DNA from: Bacillota bacterium
Lineage (GTDB): Bacteria; Bacillota; UBA4882; UBA8346
Reading direction: 5' to 3'
Length of the DNA stretch: 64,000 nt
Assembly: GCA_029776205.1 (NCBI GenBank)
Contig: JAKOTQ010000061.1
Location: 27,753-91,752 of the forward strand
Part shown: positions 8,575 through 18,145 of the stretch, piece after piece
Layout of the letters: every line of letters starts with the position of its first letter
Position numbering within the stretch: the stretch's first letter is position 1
Notes under the pieces: model-generated
Database searches by the model: none
Seen by the model: the letters and a program-made list of their open reading frames with translations, nothing else
What the model was told of the DNA's origin: nothing
Translations under genes and position numbers: made by a program

Positions 8575-9477
8575 TTACGCCCTCGGATGATACTTGGTAT
8601 AAACGGAACGAATCCGCTCTTTGGTCAAATGAGTGTAAACCTGGGTGCTCGACAGATCCACATGACCCAAAAGTTCCTGAACCACCCGAAGATCAGCCCC
8701 ATTCTCCAGAAGATGGGTGGCAAACGTGTGCCTCAACGTATGAGGGCTCATCTTCCGGTTCAAGGCCAGCCGTTTCAAATACTTATCAAACATCCGCTGA
8801 ATGCCGCGGCCGCTAAGACGGGTTCCCCGGTAATTTAAAAACACATACTTGGAGGTAGCTTCGCCCTTTGCCAGTAACACCGGACGAACCTCCGAAAGAT
8901 ACCGGCCCAGTGCCCGTTTCGCCGCTCCGCCCAGCGGAACCAGGCGTTCTTTAGAGCCTTTCCCAAAAACCCGGACATAACCCCGGCTCAGATCAAGATC
9001 AGCCAAGGTTAACCCAACCACTTCACTCAAGCGCAGGCCGCTAGAATAAAACAATTCCAGGATAGCCGCATCCCGAAGTCCCAGCGGATCCTTTCGGTCC
9101 GGCAGTTCCAATAGAGCATTCACCTCTTCCGGATAAAAAAATTGAGGCAACCGCTTTTCCCGTTTAGGTGTACTGATGGTGACCATCGGATTATGATTCA
9201 GATACCCCTGCCGGGAAAGATACTTAAAGAAAGAGCGCAAACAGGAGAGTTTCCGGGAAATAGTGGTTCTTGCCATCTCTTCCCGTTTTAATTTCCCGAG
9301 ATAACTCCGGATATTCGTATAATTAATCTGCGTGATATCATCGAGTTCGGCATCGCGGAGAAACTGAAAAAACTGGCTAAGATCCAGCCCGTAGCTTTCC
9401 AACGTGTGATCCGAATAGTTTAAATTGGCGCGAAGATGGGTCAAAAACTCATCCGCTAAATTTTCAAATGAAACCAT
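8575..9477 (-). CDS. Tyrosine site-specific recombinase XerC/XerD
   Basis: A 300-residue recombinase, the standard Xer length, that resolves chromosome dimers at dif. The N-terminal SAM-like domain (about residues 1-90) is followed by the catalytic domain. The catalytic pattern is visible: Arg in SSGLRLSE, Lys in GKGSKERLVPLG, HTLRHTFATHLL, LGHVDLSSTQVY with the His, and the nucleophile Tyr in the YTHLTK region. ATG at 9477 has GGAGGG four bases upstream. In Bacillus the gene after trmFO is xerC/codV; here phoU and a phosphate transporter lie between. XerC and XerD cannot be told apart by eye. Confidence 0.93.
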   Translation of the reverse strand: MVSFENLADEFLTHLRANLNYSDHTLESYGLDLSQFFQFLRDAELDDITQINYTNIRSYLGKLKREEMARTTISRKLSCLRSFFKYLSRQGYLNHNPMVTISTPKREKRLPQFFYPEEVNALLELPDRKDPLGLRDAAILELFYSSGLRLSEVVGLTLADLDLSRGYVRVFGKGSKERLVPLGGAAKRALGRYLSEVRPVLLAKGEATSKYVFLNYRGTRLSGRGIQRMFDKYLKRLALNRKMSPHTLRHTFATHLLENGADLRVVQELLGHVDLSSTQVYTHLTKERIRSVYTKYHPRA

Positions 9478-9579
9478 AACACCCTCCGATGTTCAGTCAA
9501 ATCAGCTAACAGTTGAAAGTTCCCCTTTTTAATTGAATGAGTTATCCACGGTATCTATATCTGCCACATGACACTTCGA

Positions 9580-11193
9580 TCAAACGATACCCAGCACCCC
9601 TTGGGCAATATTCACGGAATGGCCGTCGATCCGGAGTAAGAATTCGATAATATCCAAATGGGCCGAACTGGTAGCCATGGTCTTCGGGTTACCGGACTGC
9701 ATCCGGTCAAAATGATTATACCGAAACTCTTTTTCCAATCGTAAAATCCGCGGATGTTCCTGAATCACCCGGGTAGCCAACGCCTTATCTTCCGTTTCAA
9801 AGGCCTGTAACGCCAAAATAAAATTATTCTGAATCTGTTGATACATCTGGTTCAATTCTTCAAAACCTTCTTCGGAGAAACGCAATTCCTCCTGATCCAT
9901 TTTGGAAACAATTTGTACGACACCCATCAGAACATCGCCAATATGTTCCAAATCGTTGGCTGTATACAAAATCTTTATCGTTTTCTGCATCAAGTCATCG
10001 GTCAACCGGTTATAACCCAGCCCAGCCAGGAAGCTTGCAATTTTCTTATAAAGAGCATCCATAGCCCCTTCCGTTTCTCTCATCCGGTCAATGGCTTCCT
10101 CATTCAAATAATGAAACACCGGCAATACTTGCTGCATCATATTTTCATAGAGTATCCGCCCCATCTCCACCGTTTGCCGGTGGGCTTGGTCCACGGCCAA
10201 CTCCGGAACTTCAAGTAAGTCTTCCTTCAACAGCCGGGCTTCAGCCAAATCTGGATATTTCTCCGGTAAGAGCCGTTCCATCAGCATCGCCACCTGTTTC
10301 ACCACCGGCAGAAATCCGATGGCCATCACAATGGAAAATAAGGTATAGGCATTGGCGATCTGATGATTGATATCCCCGGAACTCCATCGGATAACCTCGG
10401 TTAACGGCCGATAAAACGGGAGAAAAACCACTCCGTTGATCAGTTTAAAACCAAAATTAGCATAGGCCGCCCGTTTAGAGTCCAACCCGGGCGCCCCCCA
10501 ACTGGAAAGCAGTCCAGTTAACGTACCTCCCAAATGGGCACCTAACACAAACGGAATAATCGCATATACATCGATCAAATGGTGAGAACCTAAGGTCATC
10601 AACAACGCTAAAAATGCCGTACTATTCTGAAAGACAGCCGTCACTAAAATTCCCACCATGAACTCTAACACCGGATAGTTCCGTAAAGCGATGAGTAGTT
10701 GAGATATGGCCGGGTTATCCCGCAACGGTTCGGTCGAAACTGACATCACGATCGTCCCGAAAAATATCAGCCCCATGCCAAGGATGGCTTGCCCCAGACT
10801 GCGGCGCTTCATCCGCTTGGAAAACATATATAGCAATGAACCTACAAACATCAGGATCAATGCTAAATCCGTCGTCCGAAACACAATGATCTGGGCAGTC
10901 AATGAAGCCCCGATGGAAGAACCCAATAATACCTCTAAGGCTTGAGCCAATGGAATCAAACCGGCACTGACAAAACCAACCACCAGCGCTGTAGTAGCAC
11001 TGCTGCTTTGCAGTCCCAATGTAACCACTGTACCAACTCCCAAGCCCATTCCAGGATAACGGGTTAGGAGTTTGGTCAGTTGTTTCAGCCGCCGGGTCGT
11101 CATCTTTTGTAAACTTTCGGAGCACATCTGCATCCCGAAGATAAACAACCCTAACCCGCCGGCGATCCCGATCAATGGAGAAAACCAGTTCAT
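9580..11193 (-). CDS. Na/phosphate cotransporter family protein with C-terminal PhoU-like domain
   Basis: A 537-residue integral membrane protein of the NptA/YjbB (PF02690) family. The two inverted Na/Pi repeats carry QSSSATTALVVGF and VFQNSTAFLALLMTLG. About nine hydrophobic segments span residues 1-300. The last 200 residues are helical and PhoU-like, with ENMMQQVLP and DLEHIGDVLMG. It probably moves phosphate using sodium; direction is uncertain because YjbB relatives export. The ATG overlaps the TGA of phoU by 4 bases, so the two form one unit. Confidence 0.9.
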   Translation of the reverse strand: MNWFSPLIGIAGGLGLFIFGMQMCSESLQKMTTRRLKQLTKLLTRYPGMGLGVGTVVTLGLQSSSATTALVVGFVSAGLIPLAQALEVLLGSSIGASLTAQIIVFRTTDLALILMFVGSLLYMFSKRMKRRSLGQAILGMGLIFFGTIVMSVSTEPLRDNPAISQLLIALRNYPVLEFMVGILVTAVFQNSTAFLALLMTLGSHHLIDVYAIIPFVLGAHLGGTLTGLLSSWGAPGLDSKRAAYANFGFKLINGVVFLPFYRPLTEVIRWSSGDINHQIANAYTLFSIVMAIGFLPVVKQVAMLMERLLPEKYPDLAEARLLKEDLLEVPELAVDQAHRQTVEMGRILYENMMQQVLPVFHYLNEEAIDRMRETEGAMDALYKKIASFLAGLGYNRLTDDLMQKTIKILYTANDLEHIGDVLMGVVQIVSKMDQEELRFSEEGFEELNQMYQQIQNNFILALQAFETEDKALATRVIQEHPRILRLEKEFRYNHFDRMQSGNPKTMATSSAHLDIIEFLLRIDGHSVNIAQGVLGIV

Positions 11194-11873
11194 GACGATG
11201 GTTCCACCTTTCGCTTAAAAGGATGCCGCTCTCCGGTTTCAATAAAAATCACCATTTCAGCAATATTAACTCCATGATCGGCGATCCGTTCCAAATAACG
11301 GACGACCAGTAAAATACCGAAGGCCTGCTCTACTGCATCGGGATTATTTTGAACATAACGAGTTAATTCATCATATAACTCCAGATACAATCGGTCAATC
11401 TCCTGGTCATCGGTATCCAGCTCCCAAGCTGCCGTCAAATTGAGATCCCGGTAAGCAGACAAACTTTTCTTTAGCATAATTTGGACCCTTTCAGCCATGC
11501 GCGGCACATCCGTTAAGGACTTAAACCATTCCGTTTTCATCTTCAGCCGCAGCATGATTTCAGCAATATCGCAGGCATAATCGCCAATACGTTCCAGTTC
11601 ACGGCTGATCCGCATCGCTGCAGCCAAGCGCCGTAAATCTTGAACTACTGGTTGCTGAATGGATATCAGTTCCAAAGCATCGAGCTCAAGCTGACTGTCA
11701 GCCTGATCGATGGCATCATCGGCATTAATGACGGTTAGGGCCAGTGTTTCATCCTTTTCAATAAAGGATCGCATCGCCAGATGTAACTGCCGATCAACCT
11801 GTTCGCTGATGGCCAATACCCGGTCCCTGATATTGACGATCGCCCGATCATAAGCATTCATGCGCCCAAACAT
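11190..11873 (-). CDS. phoU: Phosphate-signalling protein PhoU
   Basis: A 227-residue all-helical protein with two PhoU repeats. Each carries the metal-binding motif: SRELERIGDYACDIAE near residue 90 and RYLERIADHGVNIAE near residue 190. PhoU usually links phosphate uptake to PhoR/PhoB signalling. Here it is coupled by a 4-base overlap to the Na/Pi transporter rather than to a pst operon. ATG at 11873 has AAGGGGG seven bases upstream. Confidence 0.95.
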   Translation of the reverse strand: MFGRMNAYDRAIVNIRDRVLAISEQVDRQLHLAMRSFIEKDETLALTVINADDAIDQADSQLELDALELISIQQPVVQDLRRLAAAMRISRELERIGDYACDIAEIMLRLKMKTEWFKSLTDVPRMAERVQIMLKKSLSAYRDLNLTAAWELDTDDQEIDRLYLELYDELTRYVQNNPDAVEQAFGILLVVRYLERIADHGVNIAEMVIFIETGERHPFKRKVEPSS

Positions 11874-12141
11874 GTTCCATCCCCCTTACGCCGCTCCTAA
11901 TCCACGAGGTGACCATGAAACCTTACCAATCCAGAACCAACCCAAAATATCCGCATCATTTCAAAACCTTCACTGGAATCCCAAATGATTTATCACTGAC
12001 GAAAATGAATCTTTGATAATAGTATTTTAAAATATTTGGTAAAATGCCTCAATCCAATATCCATTACTTATATCGAATTTAATTTGAAATTAATAAACTC
12101 TTTTCATCCATTTTTTTTCCTTAAAACCGCCATAAACACAG
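11874..12141. other. AT-rich upstream region of phoU
   Basis: This gap between the trmFO terminator and phoU holds no credible gene. The 61-codon plus-strand frame at 12036 has no ribosome site and runs through the terminator. No clear Pho-box repeat or canonical promoter was found, though one must exist for phoU. Confidence 0.5.
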
Positions 12142-12173
12142 AAAAACCGGAGAACTTCCAATGTTCTCCGGTT
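12142..12173 (-). terminator. Terminator after trmFO
   Basis: AACCGGAGAAC (12145-12155) pairs with GTTCTCCGGTT (12163-12173), an 11-bp stem, and on the minus strand it is followed by TTT, giving TTTTT with the end of the stem. Confidence 0.85.
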
Positions 12174-12195
12174 CAAACCGCCCAAATCCTTAAGC

Positions 12196-13509
12196 TTAGT
12201 TTTCCATTAATATTTTTATGATCTCATCCAACCGGGATAAAGCCCTTTCGGCATAAGCTAAATTCCGTTCTTTCTTCCCCCTGGGTTTTTCTGCTAAAGG
12301 TGCAAACAACCCGAAATTCACATTCATCGGCTGAAAATACTTGGGATCGGCGTTACAAATGTAACCGATCAAGGCGCCCAAAGCCGTTTCCGTTGGAAAT
12401 TCCAACAAACTCTTACCTTTCAGCATTCGTCCGCAGTTGACTCCGGCCAGCCAACCAGCTGCTGCCGACTCCACATATCCTTCAACGCCGGTCATCTGTC
12501 CGGCAAAGAATAAATCTTCCCGCCGCTTAGTCTGGAGCGTCGGTTTTAAAACCGTCGGCGCATTGATATACACATTCCGGTGCATGACCCCATAACGCAT
12601 GAATTCAGCGTTCTCCAGGCCAGGTATCATCCGGAAGACCCGCTGTTGTTCTCCCCACTTCAAATGGGTTTGAAAACCTACCAGATTATACAGGCGTCCT
12701 TCACGGTCTTCCGGCCGCAATTGAACTAAAGCGTATGGCCGCCGCCCAGTTCGGGGATCGGTTACACCCACCGGTTTCATCGTCCCGAAACGCAAGGTAT
12801 CAACGCCCCGTTTGGCTAGAACTTCAACCGGCATACATCCTTCAAAAAAGATAGCCCGTTCATCTGGCAAATGAGCTTCAGAAACCTCAGCATTGACCAG
12901 TTCCTGCCAAAAGGCCAGATACTCCTCTTTCGTCATGGGGCAATTGAGATAATCGGCATCTCCCTTGTCATAACGGGAAGCTGCAAAAACAATATCCCGG
13001 TTGATGGAGTCACCGCTAACGATGGGTGCAGCTGCATCGTAAAAGTAAAAGTAATTTTTCCCGGTAAAATCCAATATCCGCTGAGCTAAAGTTGGCGAAG
13101 TCAGGGGTCCGGTGGCGATAATCGTCGGTCCATCCGGTATTTCCGTACATTCCTCGCGAACCACTTCGACCAGAGAATGACTGGAAAGCTTTTCAGTGAT
13201 CATTTCCGCAAATTCATGTCGGTTAACCGCCAATGCTCCTCCGGCCGGAACCCGGGTGGCATCCGCAGCCTCCATCACCAGGGAACCAAGGCGGCGCATC
13301 TCCTCTTTTAACAAGCCGACGGCATTTTCCAACGAGGCTCCCCGCAACGAATTGCTGCAAACCAATTCAGCAAAATCCCCACTCTGATGAGCGGGAGTCA
13401 TTTTATCGGGACGCATCTCATACAAACGCACCGGAATACCCTGCCGAACCAGCTGCCAGGCAGCTTCCGAACCGGCTAAGCCGGCACCAATTACATAAAC
13501 CGGCCTCAT
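12196..13509 (-). CDS. trmFO: tRNA (m5U54) methyltransferase TrmFO, folate/FAD-dependent
   Basis: A 437-residue flavoprotein that methylates U54 of tRNA using methylene-tetrahydrofolate. The N-terminal dinucleotide fold [12 protein letters not shown] binds FAD. Also visible are the family blocks MTPAH, ELVCSNS and [12 protein letters not shown] with the C-terminal MNVNFGLF. The start is ATG at 13509, which overlaps the topA stop as ATGA; the longer frame to 13557 only reads back into topA. It follows topA as in Bacillus (topA-gid). Confidence 0.96.
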   Translation of the reverse strand: MRPVYVIGAGLAGSEAAWQLVRQGIPVRLYEMRPDKMTPAHQSGDFAELVCSNSLRGASLENAVGLLKEEMRRLGSLVMEAADATRVPAGGALAVNRHEFAEMITEKLSSHSLVEVVREECTEIPDGPTIIATGPLTSPTLAQRILDFTGKNYFYFYDAAAPIVSGDSINRDIVFAASRYDKGDADYLNCPMTKEEYLAFWQELVNAEVSEAHLPDERAIFFEGCMPVEVLAKRGVDTLRFGTMKPVGVTDPRTGRRPYALVQLRPEDREGRLYNLVGFQTHLKWGEQQRVFRMIPGLENAEFMRYGVMHRNVYINAPTVLKPTLQTKRREDLFFAGQMTGVEGYVESAAAGWLAGVNCGRMLKGKSLLEFPTETALGALIGYICNADPKYFQPMNVNFGLFAPLAEKPRGKKERNLAYAERALSRLDEIIKILMEN

Positions 13510-15614
13510 GCTTTTGCCCCCTGTTCGCTGGCTTCCACTACAAAGCTGTGTTTGCACCGTTCATTGAGACACGTGACCGTCAGCGCCTCGCCTTTCCCGC
13601 CTTTAGCTACCATCATGGCACCGCATTGGGGACAAGGCTCTTTATAAGGCCACTCCCAACTGGCAAAGTCACATTTGGGATACTGGTTACATCCGAAAAA
13701 TAACCGGCCTCGTTTGGTTTTGCGTTCGATGATCATTCCTTCGCCACATTTGGGGCAAAGAATACCCAACTCTTTTCGGATGGGTTTGGTATTTTTACAC
13801 TCAGGATAACCGGGACAGGCTAAAAATTTACCAAAACGCCCGTACTTGTAAACCATCGTCCGGCCGCATTTTTCACATTTCTGATCGCTTTCTTCCGGCG
13901 CCAACTCGACTTTTTCCACTTTTTCCAGGGCACTTTCCAATTCCTGGCTGAAAGGTTCATAGAAATCCGACAAAACCTTAACCCAATCCACTTCGCCTTC
14001 GGCTATCTGATCCAGCTTCTCTTCCATATCGGCCGTAAAATCATAATCGATAATTTGGGAAAATTCCTGTTTCAACAGATCAACAACCACTTGACCAAGT
14101 TCTGTCGGCTTAAACCGTTTATCTTCCAAAGTGACATAATTCCGTTTCAAGATGGTTTCAATGGTCGGTGCATATGTACTGGGACGGCCAATACCTTTCT
14201 CTTCCAAGGTTTTAATGAGTGAAGCTTCGGTATATCGGGGTGGCGGTTGGGTAAAGTGTTGCTTCAGGTCGAGCTTTTTAAGGAGGACCGTCTCCCCTTC
14301 ATTTAACTCCGGAAGCTGTCCTTCAGCCTCTCCTTCGTCTTCATCCTTGCTTTCCTGATAAACCTCTAAAAATCCGGGAAATTTTATGGTACTGCCGGTC
14401 GCTTTGAAAAGATAATCAGCAGTCATAATATCAACCGACACCGTATTGAAGATCGCCGGTGCCATTTGACTGGCAATAAAACGGTCCCAGATCAATTGAT
14501 AAAGGCGGTATTGATCCCGGGTTAAAAAAGGTTTTACTTTTTCAGGATGACGCGACGCCAAGGTCGGACGGATCGCTTCATGAGCTTCCTGAGCCCCTGC
14601 CGCTTTCGTTTTATACACCGGAGGTTTCTTCGGTAAATACTCCGAACCAAACTTGGCTTCAATAACCTCTCGTGCAGCTTGCTGAGCTTCCTCGGCAATC
14701 CGGACCGAATCGGTACGCATATATGTAATCAATCCGTCGCTTCCCTCATCGCCTAACTCGATCCCTTCATACAATTGCTGAGCGATCATCATCGTCTTCC
14801 GGGCAGGGAAATTCAATTTTCTGGCGGCTTCCTGCTGCAAACTGCTGGTGGTAAACGGAGGAGCCGGATTACGTAACCGTTCTTTCTTTTTAACCTCGCC
14901 TACCACATAGGTGCCTTTTTTTAAATCAGCTTCAATTTCTTTGGCGGCTTCCGCAGATCCAATTTCAATTTTCTTTTTTCCTTTAGAATACAACTTGGCG
15001 GTGAAAACAGCCTTATCGCCATTGGTAAACTGACCTTCAATGGTCCAATACTCTTCCGGAACAAACGAAGCGATCTCCTGTTCCCGATCACAAACCAACC
15101 GGACAGCCACAGATTGAACCCGGCCAGCACTCAATCCCCGGCGTACCTTTTTCCACAGCAAGGGACTTAACTGATAACCGACGATTCGGTCCAAGATCCT
15201 TCGGGCCTGTTGAGCATTGACCCGATTGATGTCGATACTCCGGGGATGTTTTAAAGCATCCTCAACGGCTTTTTTCGTAATTTCATGAAATTCAATCCGG
15301 CGAACCGGTTTATCTTTTACCCCTAACGTATTGGCCAAATGCCACGAGATCGCTTCTCCCTCACGGTCAGGGTCGGTGGCCAGATAAACCGCATCCGCTT
15401 TTTCTGCAGCTTCTTTCAGTTCCCGAATGAGTTTACCTTTACCCCGAATATTAATATATTTGGGTTTAAATCCGTTTTTAATATCCACTGCAAATTGACT
15501 TTTAGGCAAATCCACCACATGCCCCATGGAAGCCTTCACCGAAAACTTCCGCCCCAGATATTTTTCAATGGTTTTTGCTTTGGCTGGCGATTCCACAATC
15601 ACCAATGACTTCAT
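13506..15614 (-). CDS. topA: DNA topoisomerase I
   Basis: A 702-residue type IA topoisomerase that relaxes negative supercoils. The Toprim domain starts [19 protein letters not shown] with the acidic DPDREGEAI motif. The nucleophile Tyr is in YMRTDSVRI near residue 300. Three C-terminal four-cysteine zinc ribbons are visible (CEKCG...CPGYPEC, CPKCG...CNQYPKC, CPQCG...CLNERC). Length is typical. It lies between smg and trmFO, with a terminator-like hairpin just upstream that separates it from smg. Confidence 0.98.
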   Translation of the reverse strand: MKSLVIVESPAKAKTIEKYLGRKFSVKASMGHVVDLPKSQFAVDIKNGFKPKYINIRGKGKLIRELKEAAEKADAVYLATDPDREGEAISWHLANTLGVKDKPVRRIEFHEITKKAVEDALKHPRSIDINRVNAQQARRILDRIVGYQLSPLLWKKVRRGLSAGRVQSVAVRLVCDREQEIASFVPEEYWTIEGQFTNGDKAVFTAKLYSKGKKKIEIGSAEAAKEIEADLKKGTYVVGEVKKKERLRNPAPPFTTSSLQQEAARKLNFPARKTMMIAQQLYEGIELGDEGSDGLITYMRTDSVRIAEEAQQAAREVIEAKFGSEYLPKKPPVYKTKAAGAQEAHEAIRPTLASRHPEKVKPFLTRDQYRLYQLIWDRFIASQMAPAIFNTVSVDIMTADYLFKATGSTIKFPGFLEVYQESKDEDEGEAEGQLPELNEGETVLLKKLDLKQHFTQPPPRYTEASLIKTLEEKGIGRPSTYAPTIETILKRNYVTLEDKRFKPTELGQVVVDLLKQEFSQIIDYDFTADMEEKLDQIAEGEVDWVKVLSDFYEPFSQELESALEKVEKVELAPEESDQKCEKCGRTMVYKYGRFGKFLACPGYPECKNTKPIRKELGILCPKCGEGMIIERKTKRGRLFFGCNQYPKCDFASWEWPYKEPCPQCGAMMVAKGGKGEALTVTCLNERCKHSFVVEASEQGAKA

Positions 15615-15715
15615 AAGATTCCCTCCGAAACCGATTCCAAATTCTCCGAGATGCTTTTGCTATTATTAATTATGCATTAACTTTCATAAATGCTGTTACA
15701 AATGATTATTTTTTG

Positions 15716-15744
15716 CTACAAAAAAGGGGTTAATGTTAACCCCT
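15716..15744 (-). terminator. Terminator between smg and topA
   Basis: AGGGGTTAA (15725-15733) and TTAACCCCT (15736-15744) form a 9-bp stem. On the minus strand it is followed by TTTTT, then GTAGC. It lies 9 bases past the smg stop. Confidence 0.8.
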
Positions 15745-15753
15745 GGTTTAATT

Positions 15754-16239
15754 TTAATTTAATAAAAACGAAGGCGTTTTTTCGCACAAATGAGGAGCAA
15801 TTATCATTAATCGTTCCTCATCCTTAATGACTTTATTCAAAAGTATCTCCAACTCCCGTAAACCAACCTCTTGACGTTCTGTTAAATAGGCTTCCAGTAA
15901 TAACTCCTCGATCTCTCTTTTGGTCAACAGACCCGAAGCTACCAGCCTTAATACTTCATTACGAAAGGCCAAAGTAAACCGTTTTTCTTCGCTCGGGCTA
16001 AAAACCCGTTGTCCTTTGCTGCTCGGCGCGATCAACAACGTCACTTCATCCAGTTGTTCCTCGTCGTCCTGCAAAGTCTCCGAAACAAGGCCTAACAACT
16101 TAAAAGCCGAATCAATCTCATCCGGATGATAACCCAATCCAGCCAGAATTTCCATAAGATCTTTCTCTGTCAGAGGATTTTCCCCCTGCCGTACCATATG
16201 CTTCATGACATAATTGACGATTTCCATCACACGATCCAC
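15754..16239 (-). CDS. DUF494 (Smg) family protein
   Basis: A 161-residue acidic helical protein of the DUF494/Smg family, which is often found between dprA and topA in bacteria. Its biochemical role is not known. The N-terminus DRVMEIVNYVMKHM and the LTEKDLMEILAGLGYHPDEID block are characteristic. The GTG at 16239 is the first start in frame, with a GGGG-type ribosome site further upstream than usual. The same dprA-smg-topA order supports the call. Confidence 0.85.
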   Translation of the reverse strand: MDRVMEIVNYVMKHMVRQGENPLTEKDLMEILAGLGYHPDEIDSAFKLLGLVSETLQDDEEQLDEVTLLIAPSSKGQRVFSPSEEKRFTLAFRNEVLRLVASGLLTKREIEELLLEAYLTERQEVGLRELEILLNKVIKDEERLMIIAPHLCEKTPSFLLN

Positions 16240-16382
16240 TGACCATCATCCCCTTAATCTGGTTGCTGCCTCATACCCTTTAAAACTTCGACGGAAAACC
16301 AGATTCACTAAAGGACAAAAGTTTTCCATAATGTCCTGAGCTTTCATAATTATATCATTTTTCGCTTATTTGTAAAGCAATT
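16240..16382. other. Short AT-rich gap between dprA and smg
   Basis: A 143-base spacer with no open frame; no terminator for dprA and no clear promoter for smg could be identified. Confidence 0.4.
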
Positions 16383-17480
16383 CTAGGGAAGCTTTAGATA
16401 GAGCTGGCCCGGAAAACTTTTGATGAAACCTTTCATTTCTAACTGGATCAGGATGGCATTCACTTGAGCCACCCCTAATTGAGTCGTTCGGATAATCTGA
16501 TCGATATGGGATGGTTCTCGCGTCAAACATCGATATACCTGGAGTTCAACGGGGTCTAGCTGCCCCATCCGCCCAGCGCTCACTTCTTCGGCTGCCAAAT
16601 CCAAATAAGGTATAGCCAAATCTTCAAGAATATCTTTAGCACTTTCCACCAACTTTGCACCTTGACGAATCAACTTATGAGGGCCTCTGCTTCCTTCATT
16701 TTCTATGCTACCGGGGACAGCGAAAACTTCCCGCCCCTGTTCCAAAGCAAAACCGGCGGTAATTAACGAACCACTGTCATCGGTGGCTTCAACCACCACT
16801 ACTCCCAAACTTAGACCGCTGATAATCCGATTTCGGGCCGGGAAATTTTTGGGCACCGGCTGTGTTCCCAGAGCAAACTCTGAAATTACCGCACCAGACG
16901 CAGCGATTCGATCCATCAGCGCCTCATTTTCCGGTGGATAACAAACATCAATCCCTGAGCCTAACACCGCAATAGTACGTCCACCGGCTTCCAATGCTCC
17001 CCAATGAGCTTCAGAGTCAATCCCGCGGGCCATACCGCTGACTAAAGTCAACCCTTGCGCTGATAAGTCCCGGGCTAATTCCCGGGCATGATAACTTCCC
17101 ATCGGCGAGGGATTTCGAGTTCCGACGATCGCAATGGCCGCATCATCCCCATACGCGAAACTTCCCAGGCAATATAACACCGGAGGCGGATCGGGAATTT
17201 TTTTCAAAAGAGCTGGATAATCCGTATCGGTATAGCAGTAAATCCGGTAGCCGCCAGCTTCCGCTTTCAAGTATTCCAACTCCAAGTTTTCCTGTTGGGA
17301 CGCTATATTCTTCCATTGCCTGAATACTTTCGGCCCCAGCACCCTTTCCAAAGTATCCAGTGGGGCATTCCAGGCATCCTCCATACTACCGAAATCCTCC
17401 AATAATTTGAAAAATCGTGCCGGTCCCACCCCCGGCACCCGATTCCACGCCAGCCAGTAAAGTAACTCTTGCTGATCCAT
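16383..17480 (-). CDS. dprA: DNA-processing protein DprA
   Basis: A 365-residue protein that protects incoming single-stranded DNA and loads RecA during transformation. An N-terminal helical domain (residues 1-70, with RVPGVGPARFFKLL) is followed by the Rossmann-like core with IVGTRNPSPMGSYHARELARDL, SGMARGIDSEAH and VLGSGIDVCYPPEN. A C-terminal winged-helix domain (about 300-365) ends the protein. ATG at 17480 follows GGAGGTG with 7-base spacing. A ComFB-like gene lies at 20297; together they hint at competence, although dprA is widespread without it. Confidence 0.96.
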   Translation of the reverse strand: MDQQELLYWLAWNRVPGVGPARFFKLLEDFGSMEDAWNAPLDTLERVLGPKVFRQWKNIASQQENLELEYLKAEAGGYRIYCYTDTDYPALLKKIPDPPPVLYCLGSFAYGDDAAIAIVGTRNPSPMGSYHARELARDLSAQGLTLVSGMARGIDSEAHWGALEAGGRTIAVLGSGIDVCYPPENEALMDRIAASGAVISEFALGTQPVPKNFPARNRIISGLSLGVVVVEATDDSGSLITAGFALEQGREVFAVPGSIENEGSRGPHKLIRQGAKLVESAKDILEDLAIPYLDLAAEEVSAGRMGQLDPVELQVYRCLTREPSHIDQIIRTTQLGVAQVNAILIQLEMKGFIKSFPGQLYLKLP

Positions 17481-17634
17481 ACATCGACACCTCCGGCTCT
17501 ATAATTCGTGGAAAATTTTCCTTATCCTTCCATTTGATGTTTGTTTCGTTGCCCCGACCCTTACTTATCTTCCCAGCATTTTTTGGCGTTAGCGTTTCAT
17601 AATAAGGACAGATGCACCGAAGGAGGCCCTCACG

Positions 17635-17859
17635 ATGGAAACCTACGAAATTGAACATGTATACTTATGTCCCCATTGCGAAGTCGATACCATTCATTAC
17701 ACCATCAACAACAAACACAACCTTTTAGGGATCGTCTGCTCCCACTGTCATACACCGTCACTGGTGAAACGGGAAGTACTCACTTATCATCAGTTAAAAT
17801 GGGAAGATGAACTGCGCCGGATCTTGGATAATTTGGACAATCCCTTCGATAAGCACTGA
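17635..17859 (+). CDS. Small zinc-ribbon protein (bh protein-like)
   Basis: A 74-residue protein with CPHC (residues 12-15) and CSHC (35-38), a compact zinc ribbon, followed by a charged helix (KWEDELRRILDNLDNP). Strong ribosome site AAGGAGG sits 8 bases before the ATG, so it is a real gene despite its size. It faces away from dprA. The pattern CPxC-x(n)-T-x-H ... C-x2-C and the RIL..L.NP tail resemble short Clostridial bh proteins of unknown function. No function is assigned. Confidence 0.7.
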   Translation: METYEIEHVYLCPHCEVDTIHYTINNKHNLLGIVCSHCHTPSLVKREVLTYHQLKWEDELRRILDNLDNPFDKH

Positions 17860-17863
17860 TTTA

Positions 17864-18085
17864 GTTCACAGTACACAGTGCACGGTTTAGGCGCGAGTAT
17901 AGTTGACAGTGGACAGTTTACAGTTGACAGTTTTCCCACTGTCAACTATTTAAAGCTCCTGACCCCTGTCTCCTGTTACTGACTCCTACCAACTACCCAC
18001 CTTGGACCCCAGCCATTATCTGTACTGTGAACTGTGTACCCTTTGTAATTAACTGTCCACTGTACACTGTCAACTGTTAACTACG
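17864..18085. repeat. Degenerate heptanucleotide repeat array with inverted arms (copy A)
   Basis: Seven-base units are stacked in register: TGACAGT GGACAGT TTACAGT (17904-17924) and TGACAGT (17925-17931), then on the far side AACTGTC CACTGTA (18051-18064) and CACTGTC AACTGTT (18065-18078). The left units are the reverse complement of the right ones. A perfect local hairpin AGTTGACAGT/ACTGTCAACT occurs at 17922-17947. The middle holds CTCCTGA-like heptads. No open frame is present. Confidence 0.75.
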
Positions 18086-18086
18086 T

Positions 18087-18125
18087 AAAAAAACATGGCC
18101 TTTCAGCCATGTTTCCATGTTTTTT
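18087..18125 (-). terminator. Bidirectional terminator shared by the zinc-ribbon gene and rnj
   Basis: AAACATGGC (18091-18099) pairs with GCCATGTTT (18106-18114). A/T runs flank both sides, so it can serve RNase J on the minus strand and the 17635 gene on the plus strand. Confidence 0.8.
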
Positions 18126-18145
18126 TATTTCCTATGCAGATTGAT

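Noticed and set aside
13233..13703. 156-codon plus-strand frame across the trmFO/topA junction
   Set aside because: Antisense to two well supported genes, no ribosome site or domain.
15720..15744. Regulatory attenuator between smg and topA
   Set aside because: The hairpin with T-run directly after the smg stop is a simple terminator; no alternative stem is visible.
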